Source: Pseudonocardia sp. HH130630-07 | Lineage (GTDB): Bacteria > Actinomycetota > Actinomycetes > Mycobacteriales > Pseudonocardiaceae | Reading direction: 5' to 3' | NCBI RefSeq assembly: GCF_001698125.1 | Contig: NZ_CP013854.1 | Span: 2,852,001-2,916,000, forward strand | Length of the DNA: 64,000 bases | Shown: positions 32,617 to 42,668 of the stretch, in pieces | Position numbering within the stretch: the first letter of the stretch is position 1 | Layout: each line of letters starts with the position of its first letter | Program-made: the position numbers and the translations under genes | Notes under the pieces: generated by a model | The model's input: only the letters and a program-made list of their open reading frames with translations | What the model was told of the DNA's origin: nothing | Databases searched by the model: none

Positions 32617-35600
32617 GCTGACCCGGGTCCGACTGTTCTCGGTCGGGCCGACCGCCGCGCGCTACCAGGACGTCGCGCTCGATCTGCGCGGGATCGGCCG
32701 TCCGGTGAAGGTGGCGGTGCAGGAGGACCTGTTCGCCCCGGACGCCGTGGACCGGACGACCCCGCGGCGCCCGTCGCCGGCGTCGGTGCTGTTCCTGGAG
32801 AACGGCGGCGGCAAGTCCGTCCTGCTGAAGCTGATCTTCTCGGTGCTGCTGCCGGGCCGGCGCCAGGTCGTGGGGACGACCAGCACGACGGTGCTGGAGA
32901 ACTTCGTGCTCGCCGAGGACGTCGCGCACGTGGTCTGCGAGTGGATGCACGTGCGGACCGGCGCGCTGCTCGTCACCGGGAAGGTGTCGGAGTGGCGCGG
33001 GCACGTCGCCTCGTCGGACCCGGAGAAGCTGGCCGACGCCTGGTACTCGTTCCGGCCGCAGCCCGGGTTCGGGCTGGACGACCTCCCGTTCACCCACGAG
33101 CGGAAGCGGATCACGCTGTCGTCGTTCCGGGACCGGCTGCAGGCCGCGCACCGGGACCGTCCGGAGACCGAGCTCGCCTGGGAGACCGGGCACCGGGACT
33201 GGACCCGCCACCTCGTGGACGTCGGGCTCGACCCGGAGCTGTTCCGCTACCAGCGCGCGATGAACGCCGGCGAGGGCGAGGCGGCCGAGGCGTTCTCGTT
33301 CGCCAGTGACGAGGCGTTCGTCGACTTCCTGCTGCGGGCCGTGCTCGACCCCGAGGAACCGCAGAACGTCGCCGAGCTGGTCGCCGGGTACGCCGACCGG
33401 CTGGCGCAGCGCGAGGAGCTGGAGTCCGAGCGCGAGTTCGTGGACGGCACGCTGTCCCGGCTGGAGCCGATGGTCGAGGCCGAGGACGCGGCGGCGACCG
33501 CACGGTCCGCGGAGACCGGGGCCCGCACGGCGTTGCGTGCGACGGCCGAGGGGATCGCGGCCCGCCGGGTCGCCGAGACCGCGCGGTCGGCGACGACCCG
33601 GACCGCGGCGGGCGACGCCGTGTCCACCGAGCAGTCCGCGGCCCGGGCCGCGGAACGGCTGCAGGACACCGTCGGCGGCCTGCGCCGGCTGACCGCCGAG
33701 CTCGCGGTGCGGGCGGCCGAGGACGCGGCGGGCGCGGCCACCCAGGACCGGGACGCCGCGGCCGCGGAGTCCGCCGCCCGGGACGCGGTGGAGCCGGTGC
33801 TCGCCCACCGGGTCGCCGCGGCGGAGGCCGCCCGGTTGCGCGGCCGCGTCGACGAGGAGGAGCAGCGGGCCCGCCCGGCGCTGCAGGCCCGGCAGGACGC
33901 CGCCGTCGCGCTCGGTTCGGCCCTGCTGCGCACCGCGGGGGAGGCCGACGAGGCCGCCGCGACCGCGGAGGGGACCAGGGCCGGGGCCGAGGAGCGGGCG
34001 GGAGCGGCCCGCGCCGAGCAGGTCGAGCGCGCCACCGGCGCGGCCCGGGCGGAGAGCGCGGCCGCCCAGGCCGACGAGGCCCTCGCGGACCTGGACCGGC
34101 GGGTCGCCGCCGCGGTCGCCGCCGGCCACCTGAAGGAGGGCTCCGGCCCGGACGACGTCGAGCACGAGGCCCCTGCCGCCCGGCGGGACGCGGAGTCCAC
34201 CGCGACCGCGTTGGCCGACGCCGACGCCGCGGCCGCCGCGATCCGCGACGAGCGCCGCGCCGCCGAGGCCCGCCGGACCGCGGCCCAGGACGCGGCGGCC
34301 ACCGCCCGCGCGTCCGCGGCCGCCGCGGAGACGGCCCGGGCCGCGGTCGCGGCCGAGACCGACGGGCTCGCCGGAGAACCGCGTCCCGCGGAGCTGCTCG
34401 GCGTCGACACGGTCCGGCCGGACGCCGACGCCGCGCTGGTCGTCGACACCCTCACCGCCGCCGTCCGCGCCGGTGAACGGGAGCGGACGGCGTTGCTCTC
34501 CGACCAGCGCCGCGACGAGCGCGCGCTCGCCGCACTCGGTGACGGAGGGCTGCTGCCGGACCCGCCGGAGATCGAGTCGGTGCTGGAGGTCCTGGAGAAG
34601 GCCGGGATCACCGCCTGGTCCGGGCGCCGCTACCTGGCGACGCTCCCGGCCGCGGACCGCGCCGCCGTCCTGGAACGGCAGCCGCACCTGGCCGGCGGGA
34701 TCCTGCTGAACGACACGGCCGACGCGCCCCGGGCCCGTGCCGAGCTGGACGATGCCCGGCTGCTGCCGTCGTCGCTGGTCGCGGTCGGGAGCACCGCAGC
34801 CGTCGACGCCGCGGCCGGGCCCGCTCCGGGGATCGAGCTGGTCGTCCCGCCGAACCCCGCGCTGCACGACGAACGGGCCGCCGAGCAGGTCCGGGTCCGC
34901 CTGGTCGCCGAGACCGCGGACCGGGCCGCCCGGCTGTCCGCGCTGGAGGCGACGCTCGACGACGACCGGCGGTTGCGGGACCGGTTCACCGCGCTGCGGG
35001 ACCGGCGGCCGTCGCCCGCGGACCTGACCGGGGCGGCGCAGGAGGCGGACCGGGAGCGGGACGCCGCCGTCCGCGCGCACGAGGCGACCGTCGCCGAGGT
35101 CGCCGCGCTGGACGAGCGCGCCGACACCCTGATGACGGACCGTCCCACGCTGGAGCGGACCGCCGCCGACACCCGGCGCCGCGCCGACGCGCTCGCCGCA
35201 CTGCGCGAGGAGCTGGCCCGCCGGCCCGCACTGGCCGAACGTCGCCGCACCGGCTCCGCGGACGCGGAGCGGTTGCGTGCCGAGGCCGGCGCGGCCGGGG
35301 ACACGGCCACCGCCGCCGGGCGGGAGGCGGCCGCGGCCCAGCAGACCAGGGACCGGCAGCAGGGCATCGCCGCGAACGCCCGGGAGGAGCTGGCCGGCCT
35401 GCCGCTGGAGGAGGAGCCCGCCGCCGGCGGGGACCCGGGCTCCGGGGCCTCCCTGGCCGAGCTGCGTGACGCCTTCCAACGCGCCCGCGACGCGTACGCC
35501 TCGGCCGCCGTCGACACCGACCTGCGCGGCGCGCTGGAGCGGGCCGAGGCCGACGCGGGGCAGAAGCGGATCGCCGTCGACGGGTTGCCGCGGTCGGTCG

Positions 35601-37090
35601 TCGAGCGGGCCACGGAGTTCCTGCACACCCCCGACGGTGCCGACGCGACCAGCCGTCGCGCGGCCGCCGAGCAGGCCAGGAGCGCCTACGAGCAGGCCGA
35701 CGAGCGCAGGCAGAAGGCGAACACCGAGCTGGAGGTGCTCCGCAGGGAGCTGGCGTCGCTGCCGTCCGGCGAGCTGCCGATCGACCCCTACGACCCGCCC
35801 CGCGACGCCGCGCACGGCCGCGAGCTCGTGGCACGGGCGTCGGCGGACCTGGACGCCGCGGGCACCGAGCTGGAGCGGACCCGCCGCGCCCGGCAGACCG
35901 CCGAGGAGGCCCACCGCGACGCCGAGGACGCGGCCCGCGGGTTCGCCCGGATCGTCGAGGGGCTGGAGGAGACCCCCGAGCCCGGTGGCCTGCCGTTCAC
36001 CGGTGACGTCGACGAGGCCGTCGCGACCCTGAAGCAGCACCAGGCCCGGGTCCGCGAGGCCGTCGCCGAGCGGGGCCGGGCCGACCGGAAGGTGCGCGAG
36101 GGCGTCGACTCGGTCGCCCGGTTCGCCCAGGACCCACGGTTCGCGACCCTGTCCTCCCCGGTGCACCGGCACATCGGCGGCGTCGACCGCGCGGAGATGC
36201 CGGCACTGGCCCGGGAGTGGATCGAGGCGCTGCGGCCGCGCCTGCGCTCGCTCGACGACGACCTCGGCAACATCGAACGGCACCGGTCCGGGATCGTCAC
36301 CCGGCTGTCCGGGATGGTCGGCGAGGCGCTGCGCACGGTCCGGCTCGCGCAGAAGCTCTCCCAGCTGCCGGACGGCCTCGGCGACTGGTCCGGCCAGCAG
36401 TTCCTCCGGATCCGGTTCGAGGAGCTGTCCGACGTCGCGCTGCGTCACGAGCTGGGGATCGTGGTCGACCGGACCGCGGAGGCCGCCGCGTCCGGCCGGT
36501 CCCGGGACCGGCGTGACGGCATCTCGATGCTGCTGCGCGGGGTGCGGTCGGCGATGCCGAAGGGCGTCCGGGTGGAGATGCTCAAGCCGGACGCGGTGCT
36601 GCGGACCGAGCGGCTGCGCGTCTCCGCGATCAAGGACGTGTTCTCCGGCGGCCAGCAGCTGACCGCGGCGATCGTCCTGTACTGCACGATGGCGGCGCTG
36701 CGCGCGCACCAGCGCGGGCACGGCAGCCAGGGGCACGCCGGGGTGCTGTTCCTGGACAACCCGATCGGCCGGGCGTCCGCGGGCTACCTGCTCGAGCTGC
36801 AGTTCGGGGTCGCGCAGGCGCTGGGGGTGCAGCTGGTCTACACGACCGGGCTGTTCGACGCCGGTGCCCTCTCCGGGTTCCCGCTGCTGGTCCGGCTGCG
36901 CAACGACGCCGACCTGCGCGCCGGGCGCAAGTACCTCTCGGTCGACGAGCGGGTCCCGCGCTCGGTCCCGGACGCCGACGAGGGCGGCGGCCGGATGAGC
37001 GCCGCCCGGGTCTACCGCCGGCCCGGCCCGCCCGGTGACGCCGACGGGTCCGCCGCTGCCGCGGAGGACACCGCCGGCGTCGCGGGCTGA
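32609..37090 (+). CDS. SMC-like ATPase (JetC/MksB/MukB-type)
   Basis: This 1493-residue protein has the full SMC plan. The N-terminal head has Walker A NGGGKS at 65-70; long Ala/Glu/Arg-rich coiled coils run from about 270 to 630 and 770 to 1240 and are separated by a globular hinge-like part (about 640-760, with GITAWSGRRYL). The C-terminal head has the signature SGGQQ at 1346-1350 and Walker B VLFLDN at 1379-1384. The residue after the Walker B Asp is Asn instead of the usual catalytic Glu. Large SMCs of this type with kleisin and KITE partners include MukB, MksB and Wadjet JetC, which extrude DNA loops. No JetD/MksG nuclease gene follows; the next gene is a PepSY paralogue on the other strand. 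Confidence 0.8.
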
Positions 37091-37115
37091 CCCACGCCCG
37101 GACCGGGCCGCCGGG

Positions 37116-37580
37116 TCAGTCGTCGTCGCGGTCGTCGGTGTCACCGGGGCCGTCGTCGTCCCGGTCGTCGCCGTCGTCGGCCCCCTCGGTGTCGTCGGCG
37201 CCGTCGGTGTCGTGGTCGAGCACGGTGCCGTCGGCCGCGTCGACGTCGACGTCGTGCTGCGTCACGCCGTTGGTGACCTCGACCTCCCAGTGGTCCCGGT
37301 CGTCGGAGTCGTCGGCGTCGTCGCGGTCGTCGCGGTCGTCGTCGGCCCGGTCGAACTCGACCCCGGTGACCTGGCCGCCACCGGCCCGCTCCAGCGCGGT
37401 CCGCTCGGCCGTCGCGCGGTCCACGGCCGGCTGCGGCGCCCCGGCGGGCGGTGTCCCGTCCGCGGCCGCGGTCAGGGCGACCGGGACGGCGGCCCCGGCC
37501 GGGACGGTGGCGAGCGCGGCCCCGCCGCCGGCGAGGAGCAGTCCGGCGGCGACGGCCGCGACGGTGGTCCTGGTACGCAT
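37116..37580 (-). CDS. Secreted PepSY-domain protein, copy 2
   Basis: This 154-residue paralogue of the 29525-29992 product has the same parts: signal peptide (VAAVAAGLLLAGGGAALA), short linker, PepSY domain (RATAERTALERAGGG, HWEVEVTNGVTQHDVDVD) and acidic Asp-rich loop and tail. ATG at 37580 follows GGAGG. A 7-bp hairpin, AGGTGTC/GACACCT (37599-37605 with 37614-37620), lies just upstream of the ribosome binding site. It is downstream of the histidine kinase on the same strand, and its promoter overlaps the kinase 3' end. It probably belongs to the regulon of that two-component system. Confidence 0.77.
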   Translation of the reverse strand: MRTRTTVAAVAAGLLLAGGGAALATVPAGAAVPVALTAAADGTPPAGAPQPAVDRATAERTALERAGGGQVTGVEFDRADDDRDDRDDADDSDDRDHWEVEVTNGVTQHDVDVDAADGTVLDHDTDGADDTEGADDGDDRDDDGPGDTDDRDDD

Positions 37581-37650
37581 CTGGTTCGTCCTCCGTGTAG
37601 GTGTCCTGTTGCTGACACCTGCAGACGATGCCGCCGACCGCGCCAACGGC

Positions 37651-37679
37651 ACGCTGCGTGAGTCCTAACGCGACGTCAA
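37651..37679 (-). promoter_or_regulatory. PepSY-2 promoter with shared box
   Basis: On the minus strand TTGACG (37674-37679) and CAGCGT (37651-37656) are 17 bp apart, with CGTTAGGACTC in the spacer. From TTAGGACTC through the -10 element it matches the PepSY-1 promoter nearly base for base, although surrounding sequence differs, which argues for a common regulator. Confidence 0.5.
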
Positions 37680-38962
37680 GACCGCTCGGCGGCGGGTGCG
37701 GCGAGCTCCACATCGGCCTGCAGCCCCCCGCCGGGGGCGGTGCCGAGGACCAGCCGCCCGCCGGTGGCGTCCGCGGTCCGGCGGGCGATGTCCAGGCCGA
37801 GGCCGGTCGACCCGCCGCCGCTGACCCCGCGACTCGCCGGGTCGCCGTCCGGCGGGAGCCCGGGGCCGTGGTCGGACACCGTCAGCCGGGCACCCCCGCG
37901 GGGCAGCGGGCCGAGCGCGACCGCGAACGCGGTCCCGTCCGGGGTGTGGGCGAAGACGTTGCCGAGCAGCGCGTCCACGCAGGCCGCCAGGTCGCCGGGG
38001 GCACAGCCGACCGGCAGCGGTCCGTCGGCGAGATCCAGCGTCACGGCGCGGTCGGTGTCCTCGGCGAGCACCTGCCAGAACTCCACCCGCTCCCGGACGA
38101 CGGCGGCCGCGTCGGCGGAGCGGCCCTCCCCGCCCCGCCGCCGGGCCTGCTCGATCGCGCCGGTGACGGCCCGCTGCACGCCGTCCACCCCGGCGGAGAT
38201 CCGGGCGGACTCGTCAGCGTCGCGCAGTGCCTCGGCGTCCAGGCGCAGCGCGGTCAGCGGGGTGCGGACCCGGTGCGCGAGATCGGCGACGTTCTCCCGC
38301 TCCTCCCGGAGTAGCTCGGAGATCCGCCCGGCCAGCCCGTTCAGCGCCCCGGCGACGACGCCCAGCTCGGCCGGGGCACGCGCGTCGGCACGGGCGGAGA
38401 GATCGCCGCGGGCGAGCCGCTCGGACACCTCGGACAGGTCGGTCGTGGCGTCGACGAGGGTGCGCGCCAGCCGGTCGGCGACCAGCAGCCCACCGGCGAG
38501 CAGCACCAGCGACAGCCCGGCGAGCAGCAGCCAGGAACGCGCGACGCCGCGGGTCAGCTCCGCGTCCGGCACGAACACCCGGATGGCGGCGTTGCCGGAC
38601 GGGGTGCCCTGCACGGCGAAGACCAGCTCGCGGCCGCCGGGCGCCTCGGTGGCGGCGCTCTGCCCGAGCAGGCCCAGCCGCACCAGCGGGCTGCGCGGCG
38701 CGGGTGCGCCGAGGATCGTGCCGTCCGGCAGGAACACCGACACATCCGCGGCGTCCGCGGCGTCGGCGCCCTGCACCACCGGGGTGGCGGCGGCGACGTC
38801 CCCGGCGGCGACCGTCGGGGTCAGCGAGCGGGCCTGCGAGGTCGCCGCGGACACCGCCGAGTCCTCCGCGAACGTCCGGACCAGGGTGGCGAGCGGGACC
38901 GCGAACGCGACGAGCACCAGCAGCACCGTCGCGCCGACGAGCAGGAGTATCCGGCGGCGCAT
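37676..38962 (-). CDS. Sensor histidine kinase
   Basis: The 428-residue kinase has a membrane helix at about 5-27, an extracytoplasmic sensor part of about 110 residues, a second helix at about 143-163, HAMP, and the H-box LAHRVRTPLTAL with phospho-acceptor His230. The ATPase domain shows the N-box variant ALLGNVFAHTPDG, DHGPGLPP and GGGSTGLGL. It autophosphorylates and acts on the regulator encoded just upstream; their coding regions overlap (TGATG). Its periplasmic signal is unknown; the PepSY proteins encoded on either side of the SMC operon are candidates for feedback. Confidence 0.92.
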   Translation of the reverse strand: MRRRILLLVGATVLLVLVAFAVPLATLVRTFAEDSAVSAATSQARSLTPTVAAGDVAAATPVVQGADAADAADVSVFLPDGTILGAPAPRSPLVRLGLLGQSAATEAPGGRELVFAVQGTPSGNAAIRVFVPDAELTRGVARSWLLLAGLSLVLLAGGLLVADRLARTLVDATTDLSEVSERLARGDLSARADARAPAELGVVAGALNGLAGRISELLREERENVADLAHRVRTPLTALRLDAEALRDADESARISAGVDGVQRAVTGAIEQARRRGGEGRSADAAAVVRERVEFWQVLAEDTDRAVTLDLADGPLPVGCAPGDLAACVDALLGNVFAHTPDGTAFAVALGPLPRGGARLTVSDHGPGLPPDGDPASRGVSGGGSTGLGLDIARRTADATGGRLVLGTAPGGGLQADVELAAPAAERS

Positions 38963-39648
38963 CAGGCGTCGCCCGGGGCGGACAGCCGGACGCCGACGCC
39001 GCGGACCGAGTGCAGGTAGCGGGGGTCCTGCGCGGTCTCGCCGAGCTTGCGGCGCAGCCAGGACAGGTGCACGTCGACGGTCTTGTCGGCGCCGCCGTAG
39101 GGCTGCTGCCAGACCTCGGTGACCAGCTCCCGCTTGCTGACGACCGTCTCGGCGCGCGCCGCGAGATGGTGCAGCAGGTCGAACTCCCGCGGCGTGAGCT
39201 CCAGCTCGGTGCCGTCGAGCACGGCGCGGCGCGAGCGCGGGTCCACCGACAGGCCGCCGACGGTCACCGTCGGGTCCGGCGCACCGTCGCCCAGCCGGCG
39301 CAGGACGGCGCGGATCCGGGCGTCGAGCTGCGCCGCGGCGAACGGCTTGACGAGGTAGTCGTCGGCGCCGGCGTCGAGCACCGAGACGATCCCGGCCTCG
39401 TCGTCGCGGGCGGTGGCGACGATGACCGGGACCGAGCTCGCGCCGCGCAGCATGCGCAGCATCGTCGTGCCGTCCATGTCGGGCAGCCCGAGGTCCAGCA
39501 CGACCAGGTCCGGTCGCTTCCCGACGGCGGACTCCAGCCCGGCCATCGCGGTCGGTGCGGAGTCCACGGCGTGCCCGCGCTCGCTCAGCCCGCGGATCAG
39601 CGCCCCGCGGATGCCGGGGTCGTCCTCGACGATCAGGATCTGCGCCAC
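38962..39648 (-). CDS. OmpR-family response regulator
   Basis: The 228-residue regulator has a receiver domain (acidic pair D9-D10, phospho-acceptor Asp52 in LDLGLPDMDG, conserved Lys101 in LVKPF) and an OmpR-type winged helix (TPREFDLLHHLAARAE, VDVHLSWLRRKLG). Such proteins bind tandem half-sites about 10-11 bp apart, which fits the GTTAG repeats seen at 39712-39727 and at both PepSY promoters. GTG at 39648 lies 8 nt after a TAGGTT element, so it is probably leaderless. Confidence 0.93.
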   Translation of the reverse strand: MAQILIVEDDPGIRGALIRGLSERGHAVDSAPTAMAGLESAVGKRPDLVVLDLGLPDMDGTTMLRMLRGASSVPVIVATARDDEAGIVSVLDAGADDYLVKPFAAAQLDARIRAVLRRLGDGAPDPTVTVGGLSVDPRSRRAVLDGTELELTPREFDLLHHLAARAETVVSKRELVTEVWQQPYGGADKTVDVHLSWLRRKLGETAQDPRYLHSVRGVGVRLSAPGDA

Positions 39649-39711
39649 GGGAGCCGAACCTACTGGCCGACGCGGTGCCGTACCGGTATCCGGGGCGTCG
39701 CTTGGGGGTCC

Positions 39712-39727
39712 GTTAGGGATGCGTTAA
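39712..39727. promoter_or_regulatory. Tandem GTTAG box between response regulator and envelope gene
   Basis: GTTAGG and GTTAAC occur 10 bp apart in the gap between the divergent regulator gene and the envelope gene at 39753. CATGCT (39741-39746) 6 nt before the ATG at 39753 would be the -10 element, placing the box over the -35 region, as for an activated OmpR-type promoter. Confidence 0.5.
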
Positions 39728-39752
39728 CCCGGGGCCACGGCATGCTGGGCGG

Positions 39753-40238
39753 ATGAACCGACCGAGCCCCCGTCCCGGCCCCGGACTCCAGCTCGCGCTG
39801 TGGCTGGCGGCCGCGGCCGGCGCACTCCTGCTGGGGATGACGGCGGTCGGCACGATCGGCAGCGACCTCGGCGGCGGGGGCGAGACCGAGCCGCTGGCCG
39901 CGACGGAGATCGAGGCCCGGCTCGCCCGGCACGCGGCCGCCCCCGGCCCCACCCCGCAGCCGGCTCCTCCGCCCCCGCCCGCCCCGCCGTCGGCACGGCC
40001 CGACCCGGCGCCGGTGGTGGTGCCCGCGGGCCCGGCGGGCACCGTCCTCGCCCGCTGCGACGGGGACACCCCCGAGGTGGTGTCGGTGAACCCGGCCCAG
40101 GGCTTCGAACGCGACGACGACGACGTCCCCGGCCCCGGCACGGTCGGCCTCGACGGGGACGACGTCGACGTCGTCGTCACGCTGAGCTGTGCGAACGGTG
40201 TCCCGACGGGTCAGGTCCGGACGATCGCCGAGGACTGA
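39753..40238 (+). CDS. Small membrane-anchored or secreted envelope protein
   Basis: This 161-residue protein was not recognised as a named family. It has one N-terminal hydrophobic helix (LALWLAAAAGALLLGMTAV), a long Pro/Ala-rich spacer, and a small C-terminal domain with two Cys (RCDGDTPEV and LSCANG) that may form a disulfide outside the cell, as well as an Asp-rich turn (ERDDDDVPG). It is divergent from the response regulator and shares the GTTAG box, so it is a likely regulon member. It overlaps the convergent WbqC-like gene by 62 nt. Confidence 0.65.
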   Translation: MNRPSPRPGPGLQLALWLAAAAGALLLGMTAVGTIGSDLGGGGETEPLAATEIEARLARHAAAPGPTPQPAPPPPPAPPSARPDPAPVVVPAGPAGTVLARCDGDTPEVVSVNPAQGFERDDDDVPGPGTVGLDGDDVDVVVTLSCANGVPTGQVRTIAED

Positions 40239-40911
40239 GCGGAGCCTCAACGGAGGTGAGCCGGGCCAGCGCGCTCAGATCGAGGTCCGCTCGATCGTCC
40301 TGCGTCGAGGGTTCGAACCAACGGACCCGTATGCCGGCGCGGTCGAACGGGGCTGACGTGAGGTAGCGGCGACCGCCCCGGCCGCACAGGTACGTGCCAC
40401 AGCGGGTGAGACTGACCAACCGTGCGAGTCGTCCGGACCGGTCCGTGGCGGGACCGGAGAGTGGTGTCAACGAACTGGACCGCACGACGCGGCCGTTCCA
40501 GCCGCACACTCGCAGGAGCCCGATCGTCGACAGCTCGGCCACGTCGCGAAGACTGTGGGACGTGCGTACCGCCTCGGCGACGGAGTCGACCGCCTCCTCG
40601 ACTACCGGCCAGCCCGCCCGGCGGCCGTAGTACTGGCGGGTGAGCAGGGCGATCCGCTTCACCGTCGTGGCACGGTCGACGAGTACCGCGTCCTGGATCA
40701 ACGTTCGTCTGCCGTGCGGTAGGCGAACGGGTGCCACGAGCCACCGGGGGGTCGATCCGGCGCGGAGCAGCGAACGGTTCTGGTGGTCGCGGCGGCAGAA
40801 CTGCACGTCGTCGAGAACGACCCAGGTGTCCGCGGCGAGCAGCTTCGTCAGTGTGCGCCAGCGCGGAAACAGGTTCGGCTGGTGAACGGCGCAGACCCGG
40901 CCCACCGTCAC
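40177..40911 (-). CDS. WbqC family protein
   Basis: The 244-residue product has the WbqC start VCAVHQPNLFPRWRTLTKLLAADTWVVLDDVQF in segments, then RNRSLLRAGS-like and WLVAPV motifs. WbqC proteins occur in O-antigen and small-molecule gene clusters and may be acyl- or aminotransfer-related enzymes, but the reaction is unknown. GTG at 40911 overlaps the upstream fusion gene stop (GTGA). Codon use is less G+C-rich than in the flanking genes. Confidence 0.7.
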   Translation of the reverse strand: MTVGRVCAVHQPNLFPRWRTLTKLLAADTWVVLDDVQFCRRDHQNRSLLRAGSTPRWLVAPVRLPHGRRTLIQDAVLVDRATTVKRIALLTRQYYGRRAGWPVVEEAVDSVAEAVRTSHSLRDVAELSTIGLLRVCGWNGRVVRSSSLTPLSGPATDRSGRLARLVSLTRCGTYLCGRGGRRYLTSAPFDRAGIRVRWFEPSTQDDRADLDLSALARLTSVEAPLSPRRSSGPDPSGHRSHSSA

Positions 40912-42668
40912 ACGAGCCGCCTCGTGAACCCGCGTTCCACGAGGCGCGCGTAGGCCTGCTCGACGTCGGTAGGTACGTGCTGCGGCGTGGCGAATCCCTG
41001 CGCCGGGTAGTCGAGCACCCGTTGCAGGTCGCCCACCAGCATGTCGACGACCAGCCGATCGTCGCCGATGTCCGCCGAGTACGCGTCGAACGACAACGGC
41101 GCGGACACACAGCGCACGCCGAGATCCGGCCAGACCTTCTCGGCTGTGGCGAACGCACGGCGTTGCATGTACGGCTTGCACACGAGCAATGCCGAGCGGG
41201 GACGGAACCCGGCCGCCGTGAGTACCTCGCGGGTCAGGGAGATGTTCGCGCCGGTGTTCGTTGCCTCCGGTTCAACGAGGATCGAGCTGTGCGGGACGCC
41301 GAGTTCGACCGCGCGCTCCCGGTAGTGGATCGCCTCGCCGCGCGGGAAGCGATCCTTCGTGGTTGCGCTCGTCGCTCCGGTGAACACGATCAACGGCACG
41401 TGACCCTGCAGATAGAGCTGCGCGGCGTACGACGCCACTCCGAGGTCGTGACTCCCGAGACCGATCGCGACGTCGGCCGCCCGGACGTCGTGGCCCATCT
41501 GGTGGTAGTGCCAGAGGCGTTGGGCGTCGTCGCGGTCGTGAGGGGTGACGGTCACCGTGTCGGACATGTGCGGAAGCTCCTCGGGGGCGAGACGGCATCG
41601 GGGTTCGGCGCGCCGTCGGATCGCAGCGATGCTGGTGACCTGGTGCCGCAGATCGTGCGTCACGGCCAGATCGTGTGCCCGGTCGAGCACGGTGAAGCCC
41701 TCAGGCCTCGTCGCCGGGTCGCTGAGCAGGATGTGCGCGCGTGCCGTGCCCAGTCGGACGGTCTGCATCGGGGATCCGTCGATCCTGTTCTGTTCCGCTA
41801 CGTCGATGAAGTGAAGCGCCGGGTGCAGCGCGCCCAGCGCGCGGTGCGCGAGAGCCAGCTTCTGCTGTGTCACGGACCAGTCACCGGCTTCGCCGAGTTC
41901 CTCGAACCGACGACCGGCGGCCGTCATGGCCTCGATCGCCCGGTGCAGCGCGTCGGGTCGGTTCACCTTACTCAGCGCTGTTCCGACCCACAGGAGCGCG
42001 AGGGCCCGGTCCCGGGTGTTCAGCCGTTCGTCGCGGGCCAGCATCTCGTACAGACGTGCCGCTGTTTCCACTTCACCGGCCATCTCGCGGAGCACGACGA
42101 GCGCGAGATCGGTCTGCGCGGTCCGGATATCGATCCCGAGCCCCGTGAACTCCGCGCGAGCGGCGGTGAACGTCGTTTCCGCCGCTCCTGGGCCGCGCAG
42201 CCACCCTCGGTCCCGCCGGACGCAGCCCTGGAGAACGAGTGAGCGGGCGTACAGGTATCCGCCCCGATCGTCGAGGTCGCTGCGCCGGAACCGAACGAAC
42301 CACCGATCGATCAGCGTCTGCGCTCCCCCGAAATCCTGGCGGCTGAGTGCGATCGACGCTCGTTCGAGGTCGTCGGTCCATGTCTCGTACTCCCACGTCT
42401 GTGGTGGGAGAGCTTGCGTCGTCGTGGTGCGAGTCGACCGGCAGCACAACTCGAATCTCCGTTGTGCTCCGGCATCCGCGCAGGAGAGGACCGCGTCGAG
42501 CATCGCCTGGGAATCCGGGCGCGGAAACGTCGTGGCTCCTCCCGATTCCCACTTCGAGACGGTTCGCGGTGCGATCCCGAGGTGGGCGGCGAAACCACGC
42601 ACGCTGAAGCGCAATGCCGTCCGCAGGGCGCGGGCCTCTGCACCGGACCAGCGTCGTACCGTGGCCAC
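40908..42668 (-). CDS. XRE regulator - helical repeat - DUF218 (YdcF/SanA) fusion
   Basis: One frame of 586 residues has three parts. Residues 1-60 contain a helix-turn-helix (ALRFSVRGFAAHLGIAPRTVSKWESG) common in actinobacterial XRE regulators. About 90-360 is helical, like the TPR-type sensor arms of such proteins. From about 368 a DUF218 domain follows: VAIGLGSHDLGVAS, VPLIVFTGATS, EAIHYRERAVELGVP, ILVEPEATNTGANI. DUF218 proteins act in envelope metabolism or as small cytosolic enzymes. An AGGAG about 9 nt before an in-frame ATG at 41567 could start the DUF218 domain alone, so this may be two proteins from one frame. GTG at 42668 fits the family start. Next gene is WbqC-like. Confidence 0.65.
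   Translation of the reverse strand: MATVRRWSGAEARALRTALRFSVRGFAAHLGIAPRTVSKWESGGATTFPRPDSQAMLDAVLSCADAGAQRRFELCCRSTRTTTTQALPPQTWEYETWTDDLERASIALSRQDFGGAQTLIDRWFVRFRRSDLDDRGGYLYARSLVLQGCVRRDRGWLRGPGAAETTFTAARAEFTGLGIDIRTAQTDLALVVLREMAGEVETAARLYEMLARDERLNTRDRALALLWVGTALSKVNRPDALHRAIEAMTAAGRRFEELGEAGDWSVTQQKLALAHRALGALHPALHFIDVAEQNRIDGSPMQTVRLGTARAHILLSDPATRPEGFTVLDRAHDLAVTHDLRHQVTSIAAIRRRAEPRCRLAPEELPHMSDTVTVTPHDRDDAQRLWHYHQMGHDVRAADVAIGLGSHDLGVASYAAQLYLQGHVPLIVFTGATSATTKDRFPRGEAIHYRERAVELGVPHSSILVEPEATNTGANISLTREVLTAAGFRPRSALLVCKPYMQRRAFATAEKVWPDLGVRCVSAPLSFDAYSADIGDDRLVVDMLVGDLQRVLDYPAQGFATPQHVPTDVEQAYARLVERGFTRRLV

Noticed and set aside
37091..37115. Possible jetD/MksG nuclease gene after the SMC gene
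   Set aside because: Only 25 nt separate the SMC stop from the end of the PepSY gene on the other strand; no nuclease-like sequence on either strand nearby.
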